DNA of 34,155 nucleotides from NCBI GenBank assembly GCA_025964255.1, contig JAOPZF010000201.1, positions 1-34,155 on the forward strand, read 5' to 3'. Below the pieces are notes generated by a model. It worked only from the letters and a program-made list of their open reading frames with translations, did no database searches and was not told the DNA's origin. The position numbers and the translations under genes were made by a program. Positions 7,868 to 14,866 of this stretch are shown here, piece after piece. Numbering within the stretch: the first letter of the stretch is position 1; each line of letters begins with the position of its first letter. The stretch comes from Solirubrobacterales bacterium. Its GTDB lineage: Bacteria > Actinomycetota > Thermoleophilia > Solirubrobacterales > 70-9.

Positions 7868-9129
7868 ATCGAGCGGCGTCGGTCCAGCAGTCGGGTGAGC
7901 CGCAGGGCAACGCGCAGCTCGAGTTGTCGCTCGGTCACCGGGCGACCGAGCAGGGATTCGGCACGGCGGACGCGATAGGAGACGGTGTTGGCGTGGATGC
8001 CGAGGCGGCGGCCGGCGTGGACGAAGCTGGAGCCCTCCTCGAGGAAGATTGCCACGGTCGAGGCGAGACGGACCGTTGCGTCGTCGCCGGCGGCGAGCGG
8101 GCCGAGCTCACGGGCGGCGAAGCGGCGGGCGTCGTCTGGGTCGTCCGCGAGCAGCGCCTCCAGCGCCAGGTCCGGATAGGTGGCGACGGCGCCGTCGCCA
8201 TCGCCGCGCAACTGGGCGACGCGGCGCGCCAAGAGCGCCTCATGGTGGCTGAGGACGAAGCCCTCGACCCCTGGCGCCGGCGTCCCGACGGCGACCGAGA
8301 GGCCGCGGGCCCCGGCGCCGGGGAGGCGCAGGCGCGAGAGCTCCGGCTCGCTCCGCAGCCCGGCCCAGCAGGCGAGGTGCCTGCCCTCGGCGATGGTCAG
8401 CGGCGCCCCCGCCCCGAGCGACTCGGCGACCGCGGCCGCCACGCGCTCCATCCCCGCGAACAGACCACCGGCGTCTCCGGGCCGCTCGCCGCCCTCTTCG
8501 CTCCAGACGACGAAGCCGACGTGGATCCGGTCGAGCTCGTAGCCGAGCCGCAGGCTGACCGCGGCGTCGTCGCCCGCGCCGGTGCCGCCGAGCAGCGCCC
8601 GCACCTCCGCCGCCCGGACGGCGGCCGCGCCGCGCACCCACTCCTCGCGCTCGCTCGTGTAGACGTCGGTCAGCCGCCGCTCGATCGCCTCGACGTAGGC
8701 GAAGATCCAGGCGTTGAAGAAGGCCATCGCCTCGGCCAGTCGTTCGGCGTCGTCGGTGGCGGCGCGCAGCCGTTCCAGGATGATCCCGCCGAAGACGCTC
8801 TGGGCGGCGCGGTAAGCGCGCTGCATCAGGCTCAGCTCGAGGCCGCGGACCGCGTACTCCTTCGCGTAGCCGATCGCCTCCGGCGGCGGCTGCACCGACC
8901 CAGGGTCGTCGCCTTCGCGCATCATCGACACGATCACCCCGAGGTTGGAGCGGGCGGCCTGCAGCGTCCACGGTCGCATGTCCTCGTCGAGCTCGGGCAG
9001 ATGGTCGTGGACGGTGTCGGCGAAAGTCGCCGCGATCTCGTCGATCTCCTGGCCGATCGTCTCCACGAGCACTTCGATCTCCCCGCGGCTCGCCGCGGGC
9101 GGCGACACGATTCCAGGCGCCGGTCCCAT
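7864..9129 (-). CDS. PucR-family transcriptional regulator
   Basis: A 421-residue regulator. The N-terminal domain (about 15-150, LVETIGQEIDEIAATF onward) is helical and resembles RsbT co-antagonist/PucR_1-like sensor regions. The middle (about 190-320) is a CdaR-type GGDEF-like fold. The C-terminal HTH_30 is clear: VAIFLEEGSSFVHAGRRLGIHANTVSYRVRRAESLLGRP at about 365-405. PucR-type proteins usually control a neighbouring catabolic gene set, but none is obviously paired here. The start codon is preceded by TAGATT at exactly 6 nt, and a 7-bp inverted repeat overlaps the promoter spacer, so autoregulation is plausible. It borders the putative island on the left. Confidence 0.88.
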   Translation of the reverse strand: MGPAPGIVSPPAASRGEIEVLVETIGQEIDEIAATFADTVHDHLPELDEDMRPWTLQAARSNLGVIVSMMREGDDPGSVQPPPEAIGYAKEYAVRGLELSLMQRAYRAAQSVFGGIILERLRAATDDAERLAEAMAFFNAWIFAYVEAIERRLTDVYTSEREEWVRGAAAVRAAEVRALLGGTGAGDDAAVSLRLGYELDRIHVGFVVWSEEGGERPGDAGGLFAGMERVAAAVAESLGAGAPLTIAEGRHLACWAGLRSEPELSRLRLPGAGARGLSVAVGTPAPGVEGFVLSHHEALLARRVAQLRGDGDGAVATYPDLALEALLADDPDDARRFAARELGPLAAGDDATVRLASTVAIFLEEGSSFVHAGRRLGIHANTVSYRVRRAESLLGRPVTERQLELRVALRLTRLLDRRRSI

Positions 9130-9135
9130 CCCACC

Positions 9136-9165
9136 AATCTAGGACCTTTGTGCGCTGGGCACAAA
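9136..9165 (-). promoter_or_regulatory. PucR promoter with inverted-repeat operator
   Basis: On the minus strand TAGATT (9141-9136) ends 6 nt before the PucR ATG. Just upstream, TTTGTGC (9147-9153) and GCACAAA (9159-9165) form a perfect 7-bp inverted repeat with a 5-nt centre. It covers the spacer and the likely -35, a good position for autorepression. Confidence 0.5.
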
Positions 9166-9460
9166 CAGAGTGGTCTGGATGGTTTGCCGGAGACGACGAC
9201 AACCCGCCCGTCGGCGCCTACATTCACCCACAGGCTGCCGGGGGGCGGCCGCGGGGGAGCTGTTCGTCCGATGGTGGCAGGGCGAGCAGCTCCCGCCTTA
9301 TTTTGGGGACTCGCCACAGCCGGACTGCGAAACCGGCAACGCGATTTACATCGGCGCCTTCGAGGTCCAGGCGCGGCCCCAGCCGCAGATCCGAGGTTCG
9401 AAACCGGAAACGAGCCAGCTTGCCCTCGGGGGTCGACTTGCCCGTTCGGTCGTGCTACCG
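9166..9460. other. Intergenic region between PucR and the ACP-like gene
   Basis: About 300 bp with no convincing gene. A plus-strand frame stays open into the ACP-like gene, but its translation has no recognisable domain. I found no tRNA and no clear attachment-site repeat. A TACATT hexamer near 9219 could be a promoter but has no adjacent start. This is the likely left junction of the island. Confidence 0.4.
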
Positions 9461-9477
9461 TGTACGAAAATCGTACA
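9461..9477. promoter_or_regulatory. Inverted-repeat operator in front of the ACP/TS operon
   Basis: TGTACGA and TCGTACA are exact inverted repeats separated by AAA, ending 10 nt before the GTG at 9488. The location over the probable -10/start region and the presence of an XRE regulator in the operon make it a candidate XRE-binding site. Confidence 0.6.
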
Positions 9478-9487
9478 GGCGGGAACG

Positions 9488-9772
9488 GTGAACGTCCAAA
9501 TATCTAACCTCCGAGAAACTCTGATTCAGAAGATTGCCTTCGTGCGAGGTCGCAGCGCCGCAGAGGTAGAAGCGGAAGTCAATGCGAAGGGCGATCTGAA
9601 GATTGACTCCAAACTCGGCCAGGCAGTGGTCGGGCATGTCGAGATGGCGCTCGACAGAGAGGGGATGGTGCGAGTCGAGGACCAGACTAAAAAGACGCTG
9701 ACCTCCCTAAGCGGACTGGAGGCGATGCTCAAGAAGCGCATCGAGGAAACGAACGGAGATGGGAATGGCTGA
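9488..9772 (+). CDS. Acyl-carrier-protein-like protein (94 aa)
   Basis: A 94-residue acidic helical protein starting at GTG, 10 nt after the operator and preceded by GGCGGGA. Length and layout match an acyl carrier protein: helix 1 (about 5-19), a loop, then KIDSKLG at residues 38-44, where Ser41 would carry 4'-phosphopantetheine (canonical DSL; here DSK), a helix 2 (about 44-58) and a last helix with TSLSGLEAMLKKRI. A holo-ACP synthase two genes downstream in the same operon supports the call strongly. The likely role is to hold an acyl, aminoacyl or similar group for the neighbouring TS-like enzyme or another island enzyme. The Lys after the Ser is unusual. The stop overlaps the next start by 8 nt. 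Confidence 0.72.
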   Translation: MNVQISNLRETLIQKIAFVRGRSAAEVEAEVNAKGDLKIDSKLGQAVVGHVEMALDREGMVRVEDQTKKTLTSLSGLEAMLKKRIEETNGDGNG

Positions 9773-10622
9773 TCTGGTGGTGGGCGAGAACCTGGCCAAG
9801 GCGTGGATAGCTGGGACGGAACTTGTGATCGAACGCGGCGGTAAGAGCTTTCATTTGAACGTCGCCTTCCCTGCGACCTACGAGGAGAGCCGTGCGCCGT
9901 GGTCCTTGCTCGATGAGTTCTTGGTCGCGAATGGCAAGGAAGAGTTGAATACCGTCGCGAACACGATTTTCCCGGTCGAGCTCTACCACCCGCATCTAGG
10001 TGATCAGGCAGCGGCGCGCCTCTATGAGAACTACGCGATCAGTATGCGAGTTCATCAGCGTACGGGCCGAGGGAACGACTTCGAAACTTATTTCAACAGA
10101 CTAGTTTCCTATCCCGTGGCGAGCGGCAGCACTGAGAAGCTCGGCGACAAGGCTCGGATGCTTAAGTCAGATGGCCGCTTCAATCAGCTCGACTTCCAGA
10201 TCGGTCGTCTTCAACAGGCCCGAAAAAAGAGCAAAAGGCGTAACAGTTATGAGATTGGGATCTCACATCCGTTGGACGCGGAGGCGAGGGTCCAGGCACC
10301 AGTGACTGACGTGGCGTGGGGCAGTTTTCCGTGTCTTAGTCACATCAGTCTGACGATGATCGAAGACCGTCTTCATCTGACTGCGACCTATCGAAACCAA
10401 TACATGATCGAGCGTGCTTTCGGAAACTACGTCGGACTGGCAAGGCTGACGAACTTCATCGCGAATGAGTGTGGATGCGAGCCCGGCGAGGTCCAGGTGA
10501 TTGCCACCGGCGCCGATGCGGAGCTCTCAACTTTTCGAAAGGCCAACCTGCTCAAGCTCTTGCAGGACTGCACGGAGGCGGAGACCGCTGCCACGGAAGC
10601 GGAGATGGTCGTCGATGTGTGA
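9765..10622 (+). CDS. Divergent thymidylate-synthase-like protein
   Basis: A 285-residue protein, close to the length of bacterial thymidylate synthase. ATG at 9765 is chosen over 9759 because GGAG lies 6 nt upstream. The clearest similarity is residues about 187-255. SFPCLSHISLTMIEDRLHL aligns with the LPPCHxxxQF block, so the nucleophilic Cys (190) is kept. YRNQYMIERAFGNYVGLARLT aligns with the QRSxDxxLGxPFNxxxY block, where the phosphate-binding Arg and the Asn are kept but the RSxD Ser and Asp are not. CGCEPGEVQVIATGADAEL aligns with the GLEPGEfxHxxGDxHxY block, with the His and Tyr lost. It may therefore activate a pyrimidine at C5 but transfer something other than the usual one-carbon unit. 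It lies between an ACP-like gene and AcpS, overlapping both. Confidence 0.72.
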   Translation: MADLVVGENLAKAWIAGTELVIERGGKSFHLNVAFPATYEESRAPWSLLDEFLVANGKEELNTVANTIFPVELYHPHLGDQAAARLYENYAISMRVHQRTGRGNDFETYFNRLVSYPVASGSTEKLGDKARMLKSDGRFNQLDFQIGRLQQARKKSKRRNSYEIGISHPLDAEARVQAPVTDVAWGSFPCLSHISLTMIEDRLHLTATYRNQYMIERAFGNYVGLARLTNFIANECGCEPGEVQVIATGADAELSTFRKANLLKLLQDCTEAETAATEAEMVVDV

Positions 10623-11055
10623 GTTGCAGGCCAACATCTTGGAGCAGCGCCTAACTGTCATGGCCGATGAAGTGGGCGTACAGCGAATCGGAGTTGATGC
10701 GGTGTACCTCCCTAATTGGAGCCGGTATTTGGAGGTGGGAGGCGATCGCTTCTTACGACGCGTCTACTCTCCCCGCGAGTTAGACCAGGCGGAAGGTGAG
10801 CCAGAGCGCCTGGCGAGTCGATTCGCAGGCAAGGAGGCTGTTCTCAAGGTCCTCGGGACGGGGATAGAAGGTATCGGACTCAGCGCCGTTGAGATTGCAT
10901 GCGAAGAAAGCGGCCGACCGCGTGTCCTCCTCCGCGATGGAGCTGTCGAGGCCGCTAAGACGTTGACATTGTGTGCCTTCGAGATAAGTCTCTGTCATGA
11001 GCAGGAGTACGCACTGGCGGTAGCCACGGCGCTGATCGGACGGAAGGGACAATGA
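10615..11055 (+). CDS. Holo-acyl-carrier-protein synthase (AcpS-like)
   Basis: A phosphopantetheinyl transferase of the small AcpS type, which moves 4'-phosphopantetheine from CoA to a carrier-protein serine. The metal/CoA residues are visible: RIGVDAV (Asp28) and LASRFAGKEAVLKVLGTGI (Glu74), followed by GRPRVLL and the C-terminal FEISLCHEQEYALAVATA block. From ATG 10615 it has 146 residues and overlaps the TS-like stop by 8 nt. ATG 10660 would give 131 residues, nearer the usual length, so the start is uncertain. The obvious partner is the ACP-like protein two genes upstream. A dedicated AcpS inside the operon implies that the local carrier is not served well by the housekeeping enzyme. Confidence 0.88.
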   Translation: MCELQANILEQRLTVMADEVGVQRIGVDAVYLPNWSRYLEVGGDRFLRRVYSPRELDQAEGEPERLASRFAGKEAVLKVLGTGIEGIGLSAVEIACEESGRPRVLLRDGAVEAAKTLTLCAFEISLCHEQEYALAVATALIGRKGQ

Positions 11056-11429
11056 CCGACGAGCGAGAGCCTCGCGATGATGAGGCTGCCGAGATCGGTC
11101 AGCGGCTGCGCAGGTCACGTGAATATTTGGGCCTCTCCCAAGAGGAGGCGGCCTCCTACATGGGGGTGTCCCGTCCAGCTATTAGTAATATTGAGGCCGG
11201 AAAGCGAAAGGTCTCCGTCGAAGAGATTCGACGCTTTGCTCGTCTTTACCGGCGGCCGTACGAGTACTTTTTAGGCGAGGCGCAAGAGATTGCAGGGGAC
11301 GAGACCGAAGGCGCACTGTTCCGAACGACCCGGGAGCTGAGCGAAGGGGACCGAGAGCAGGTGCTGCAGTTTGCCTTATTTCTGCGAAACGCTGGTAAAC
11401 CGCCAGCCCCGAGAGATCCAGACGAATGA
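11052..11429 (+). CDS. XRE-family transcriptional regulator
   Basis: A 125-residue protein with a Cro/CI helix-turn-helix at about residues 14-70: RLRRSREYLGLSQEEAASYM followed by GVSRPAISNIEAGKRKVS, then FARLYRRPYEYFLG. The last 50 residues are a charged tail (RTTRELSEGDREQVLQFALFLRNA) typical of XRE regulators paired with ImmA/IrrE peptidases. It overlaps AcpS upstream and the ImmA gene downstream by ATGA junctions. By analogy with ImmR/ImmA and DdrO/IrrE pairs it is probably the operon repressor, acting at the inverted repeat at 9461-9477, and the cleavage substrate of the next gene product. Confidence 0.9.
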   Translation: MTDEREPRDDEAAEIGQRLRRSREYLGLSQEEAASYMGVSRPAISNIEAGKRKVSVEEIRRFARLYRRPYEYFLGEAQEIAGDETEGALFRTTRELSEGDREQVLQFALFLRNAGKPPAPRDPDE

Positions 11430-12436
11430 CGACCCCGGCGGACCGCCATCACGCGATTGTGACGGGCACCAACGTCGCTACGCGGCAGGGCATTCGCTTG
11501 GGGCTTGACCCAGCCTCGCCGGTGGACATTTTCGGCGTTATCGAGAGAGAGAGGATCTGGCTTCTCTTTGAGGAATTGGAAGGGCTGTTCGGCTTCTTTG
11601 AACGGCAGGAGGAAGTCGCGGGTGTCGCACTGCACAGTGGCCACCCGCAAAGCCTTCAGCGCTTCACCGCCGCCCATGAGTATGGGCATTACGTACTCGG
11701 CCATAGAGCCTCGCAAGATGACGGCGTCAACGTCTATGGAACGACGGACCTACCTATACAGGAGTATGAAGCCCAGGCGTTCGCGGCCGAGTTTCTGATG
11801 CCTTTGGCCCTCGTCAATCGAGGGCTGGCGCGCCTGTCGCTCCCGGAGGAGCCAGGCAACATTGATGCCGCGACGGCTTACCAGCTGTCATTGGAGATCG
11901 GCGCGAGCTATCAAGCGACCGTTGCGCGACTCGGTCAACTCAACAAGATCAGTTTCGATTGGTCCCAGCAGCTCAAGACCCAAAAGGTGATGGATCTGAA
12001 AGTCGAGCTGGGAGGAGGATCGCGTCCCGCGAACTCGCGGGCTGCAGTCTGGTCTTTGGATCAGGCCGCTCGAGCTCGACGGATCGAGATGCTCGTCGAC
12101 GACGAGCTCCACGTCCGGTTGGCCGAGGTCCCCAGCAGCGGGTATCGGTGGGCCCCGGGGGATGGCGGCGCAGGGTTAGAACTAGTGAGCGACGTCCTCG
12201 AAGAGGAACAGGAGGGACAGTTGGGCGCCACCATGACGCGTCATCTTTGGTTCCGCGCGCTCGAGCCAGAAGTCGCCAGGCTTGACCTCCAGTTGATCCG
12301 CCAGTGGCAAGGTGCGGCAGCCTCCCCCGTGGATGCACTCTCCCTCCCCGTGCATGTCGTGCGGGCCCACAACACCGCGGAGACTGGCAGCGCCCTGGCG
12401 CCTGCGCAGCGCGAAGGACTGCTTGTCCAGGCATGA
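11426..12436 (+). CDS. ImmA/IrrE metallopeptidase fused to a chagasin-like (I42) inhibitor domain
   Basis: A 336-residue two-domain protein. Residues about 30-185 form an ImmA/IrrE (M78) peptidase: FTAAHEYGHYVLGH gives the HExxH zinc site (His84-Glu85, His88), and YEAQAFAAEFLMP supplies the third ligand (Glu115). Residues about 190-312 resemble the I42/chagasin fold: DDELHVRLAEVPSSGYRW matches the NPTTGY-type loop, TRHLWFRAL the central loop, and IRQWQG the RPW-type loop, the three loops that enter papain-like active sites. The next gene encodes a papain-like protease, which supports the inhibitor call. No signal peptide, so it is cytoplasmic. The likely job is to cleave the XRE repressor and hold the protease inactive. 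I know of no common fusion of this kind. Confidence 0.82.
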   Translation: MTTPADRHHAIVTGTNVATRQGIRLGLDPASPVDIFGVIERERIWLLFEELEGLFGFFERQEEVAGVALHSGHPQSLQRFTAAHEYGHYVLGHRASQDDGVNVYGTTDLPIQEYEAQAFAAEFLMPLALVNRGLARLSLPEEPGNIDAATAYQLSLEIGASYQATVARLGQLNKISFDWSQQLKTQKVMDLKVELGGGSRPANSRAAVWSLDQAARARRIEMLVDDELHVRLAEVPSSGYRWAPGDGGAGLELVSDVLEEEQEGQLGATMTRHLWFRALEPEVARLDLQLIRQWQGAAASPVDALSLPVHVVRAHNTAETGSALAPAQREGLLVQA

Positions 12437-13101
12437 GCGGAGCGACTGCCGACATCTCAGCCGAACTGGGCGCTGCCCGCGACCAGGGTCCACGAGGGAC
12501 CTGCCTTGCCTTTGCGGCGAGCGCAGTGCATGAGCAGGCTAGGCTGCGGCGCCGCGGAGAGCCAAGGCCTGAGTTAGGAGAGGAGTTGCTCTATTGGCGC
12601 TGCAAGCAACTGGACGGAAATCGGGAGGATGGCACGTCCGTAGATTCGGCTCATGGCGCCCTGAAGCAGCCCGGCCAGTCCGCTGCGGAGCTGTGGCCAT
12701 ACGACGGGAATCGAGATTCCAGGGCGTCGGTGTATGCCCCGCCCGAGGCAGCTCTCGATACATCTGTTTTGCGGAGGGCCACTCTCAGCGAGATCACGGC
12801 GAGTGCCGAAAATATCCGTTCCCAACTTCAAGGCGGCCGACCTGTCTTGCTCGCGATTCGCCTTTGGCACCAGTTCTTCGGTGACCACAGAGGCGTTCTA
12901 AACGCTCCCTCGCCGCAGCAGTTGATCCCGGGCGGCCATGCGGTTGTCGCGGTTGGTTTCGACGAGGACGCGGGATGGTTCCTGATCCGCAACTCGTGGG
13001 GGAACAGTTGGGGCCTAGTGGGGCACGCACAGCTCCCGGAGGCCGCTTTGAAGACGATCATTCTCGGAGGTTGGACCATCGAGGACGACATCGACGACTA
13101 G
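12433..13101 (+). CDS. Papain-like (C1) cysteine protease, cytoplasmic
   Basis: A 222-residue C1-family peptidase with no signal peptide and no propeptide. The four catalytic positions are present: DQGPRGTCLAFA (oxyanion Gln18 and Cys24), PGGHAVVAVGF (His169) and IRNSWGNSWG (Asn187). The family cleaves peptide bonds through the Cys-His pair. Lacking a propeptide, it needs another means of control in the cytoplasm, and the chagasin-like domain of the preceding, ATGA-overlapping gene is the obvious candidate. In a conflict or stress system it could be the effector, damaging cell or phage proteins when released. It could also process a specific partner. It is the last of six overlapping genes. 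Confidence 0.87.
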   Translation: MSGATADISAELGAARDQGPRGTCLAFAASAVHEQARLRRRGEPRPELGEELLYWRCKQLDGNREDGTSVDSAHGALKQPGQSAAELWPYDGNRDSRASVYAPPEAALDTSVLRRATLSEITASAENIRSQLQGGRPVLLAIRLWHQFFGDHRGVLNAPSPQQLIPGGHAVVAVGFDEDAGWFLIRNSWGNSWGLVGHAQLPEAALKTIILGGWTIEDDIDD

Positions 13102-13140
13102 GGGCCTAGACCCGTCGTCAAGAGTTGAGATGCTTCCAGC

Positions 13141-14277
13141 GTGGAACCTGTCCCGCGCCCAGAAGTTTACGACGCTTATTGGCGCTTCGCGGCGCGCCGC
13201 CATGAGATCTTCCTGAAGCGATTCGAAGGAGATCCAGAGCCGTGGGGCAAGGATCAGATTCTCAGGCGCTACAAGTTCTGCAACACCTACCGCGCCGCCG
13301 ACCGCGTGTCCCAATACATGATTCGCGAGGTGATCTACGGCGAGGGCGTCGCGGACCTCGCGCCAGAGGACATCTTTCTGCGGATCGTCCTCTTCCGCCT
13401 GTTTTCCAAAGAGGCGACCTGGGATGCGTTGGAGGAAGCGACCGGGGGGGTGCGCCGCGACACTCTCGATGTTTCGGCGCTCGGCGATCTGCTCGAAGAC
13501 ATGCGCACCCGAGGGCCGATCTACACGGCGGCCTTCATCCTCGCGGCCCCGACCAGCTTTGGCCACAAGGCAAAGCATCGAAACCATTTGGCCTTGGTTG
13601 CCGACATGTTCCGCAAAGGCGGCCTCGGAGCGGCCGTCGGTCATGCTCAGTCGCTCGACGACGTATTTGAGGCGCTGATCGCCTATCCGATGATTGGCCC
13701 ATTCCTCGGATATCAGATCGCGATCGACCTGAACTACTCCGACCAGCTCGACTTCGACGAGAACGAATTCACCATGCCTGGGCCGGGAGCGCTGCGAGGG
13801 ATCGAGAAGGTGTTCCTTGATACCGCCGGTCGCAGCCCACAAGAGCTAATCATGGGGATGGTCGACTGCCAAGATGAGGAATTTGCCCGCCTTGATCTTG
13901 AGTTCAATGGTCTATTCGACAGGCCGCTGAAGGCAATCGACTGCCAGGGTCTGTTCTGCGAGACCGACAAGTACTCGCGGGCAGCATTCCCGCAGTTGAA
14001 GAGCAACCGAGTTCGGATCAAGCAGGAATTCGTGCCCTCCAGCTCTCGACTGGAGCTTTTCTTTCCGCCGAAGTGGGAGATCAACCAGAAGGTGGCTATG
14101 GCCGAATCCGAACGCCCTAAGGTCGTTGAATCGGACGACGGCCTGAGCGCCCGCCGGTCGAGGTCAGTGCAAATGGAGCTCGAGGACTCGGCGTACCCCG
14201 TCGGACCCGGCGCTCTATATCAGGAGCGCAGCGAGGTGGAGCTCCTGGGCGGGACCCTTCGCCGGGTCGCCGGCTAG
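13141..14277 (+). CDS. 5-hmdU DNA kinase / aGPT-pyrophosphorylase-like protein
   Basis: A 378-residue protein starting at GTG, 39 nt after the protease gene. The N-terminal block YDAYWRFAARRHEIFLKR, PWGKDQILRRYKFCNTYRAA and DRVSQYMIREVIYGEG is the pattern I associate with the helical nucleotide-kinase-domain proteins that phosphorylate 5-hydroxymethyl-dU in phage DNA (aGPT-pyrophosphorylase families). The later YPMIGPFLGYQIAIDLNYS and FCETDKYSR blocks also fit. In phages this step activates 5-hmdU for further modification, working with a TS-type hydroxymethylase, and a TS-like gene is upstream here. The last 60 residues are a poorly conserved-looking tail. The exact substrate is unknown. The family call rests on memory of its motifs, not on a search. 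Confidence 0.72.
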   Translation: MEPVPRPEVYDAYWRFAARRHEIFLKRFEGDPEPWGKDQILRRYKFCNTYRAADRVSQYMIREVIYGEGVADLAPEDIFLRIVLFRLFSKEATWDALEEATGGVRRDTLDVSALGDLLEDMRTRGPIYTAAFILAAPTSFGHKAKHRNHLALVADMFRKGGLGAAVGHAQSLDDVFEALIAYPMIGPFLGYQIAIDLNYSDQLDFDENEFTMPGPGALRGIEKVFLDTAGRSPQELIMGMVDCQDEEFARLDLEFNGLFDRPLKAIDCQGLFCETDKYSRAAFPQLKSNRVRIKQEFVPSSSRLELFFPPKWEINQKVAMAESERPKVVESDDGLSARRSRSVQMELEDSAYPVGPGALYQERSEVELLGGTLRRVAG

Positions 14278-14281
14278 CACG

Positions 14282-14866
14282 ATGCCTGACCTCGAACAGG
14301 CTTCGGCGCTCGACTTGCTGTCTCGTCTCCATGCCCATAAGAACGCCGGCTACGGGAATGCTTGGCGAAAACGCGGCGAGCTGCTGTCGATCTTCACTAA
14401 CCTGGCGAGAAAGTACGACCGTTTAGTGGTCGCACTGGATCAAGGCGTAGATGCGCCCGACGAGCGGATACTCGACACCGCCGGGGATCTCTGCGTGTAC
14501 GCGGCGAAGTACCTCACCTGGCTTGCCGAGCGCTCACCCCAGGGCTTCGATGCGGCGTCCACCGCGCGCGCGGTGGACTGCGCGGATACTGGCGGTCCGG
14601 AGGCGGTTGGCTTCGTTCTGGGCGCAATAGAGGTGCCGAGTGGTGACGTTCCGCAGTCTTGGGGCAGGGTGAAGGCAGCCTTCGAGCCGCTAGAAGCGGG
14701 CCTAATCGCCCAAGGCGAGGGCGCTCCCGGGACTCTTATTTGGCAGCGGAAGACCGAACTCGCTTGGGACCTCGCAGGCGCATCCGCGGCCCTTCTCCTA
14801 GCGCTAGGCGCCGAGGCTCCCGAGGAAGTGGAGAGTTGGCGCGGCGAGATCGAGGCGATGGGATGA
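14282..14866 (+). CDS. DUF1599/Nmad1-like (MazG-like helical) protein
   Basis: A 194-residue helical protein starting 4 nt after the kinase-like gene. The N-terminal region KNAGYGNAWRKRGELL (about residues 20-35), LARKYDRL (42-48) and ILDTAGDLCVYAAKYL (63-78) gives the K-x-x-x-YG-x-W and D-x-x-x-D-L-x-x-Y pattern of DUF1599, the nucleotide-modification-associated domain 1 found near modified-base genes in phages. The second half (about 100-190) is unassigned and lacks obvious motifs. Function is not established for the domain; a role in handling a modified nucleotide is suggested by context. It overlaps the methyltransferase start (ATGA). Confidence 0.6.
   Translation: MPDLEQASALDLLSRLHAHKNAGYGNAWRKRGELLSIFTNLARKYDRLVVALDQGVDAPDERILDTAGDLCVYAAKYLTWLAERSPQGFDAASTARAVDCADTGGPEAVGFVLGAIEVPSGDVPQSWGRVKAAFEPLEAGLIAQGEGAPGTLIWQRKTELAWDLAGASAALLLALGAEAPEEVESWRGEIEAMG

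Noticed and set aside
9166-9175. CAGAGTGG shared between the left edge and about 16937 as an attachment-site repeat
   Set aside because: Only 8 bp with different flanks; expected by chance in this length.
9390-9405. GGTTCGAAACC as the T-arm of a tRNA fragment
   Set aside because: No acceptor stem, anticodon arm or CCA end around it; a chance palindrome-like match.
7924-9507. 527-codon plus-strand open frame opposite PucR
   Set aside because: Low-complexity composition typical of the antisense of a high-GC gene; the minus strand has a clear PucR protein.
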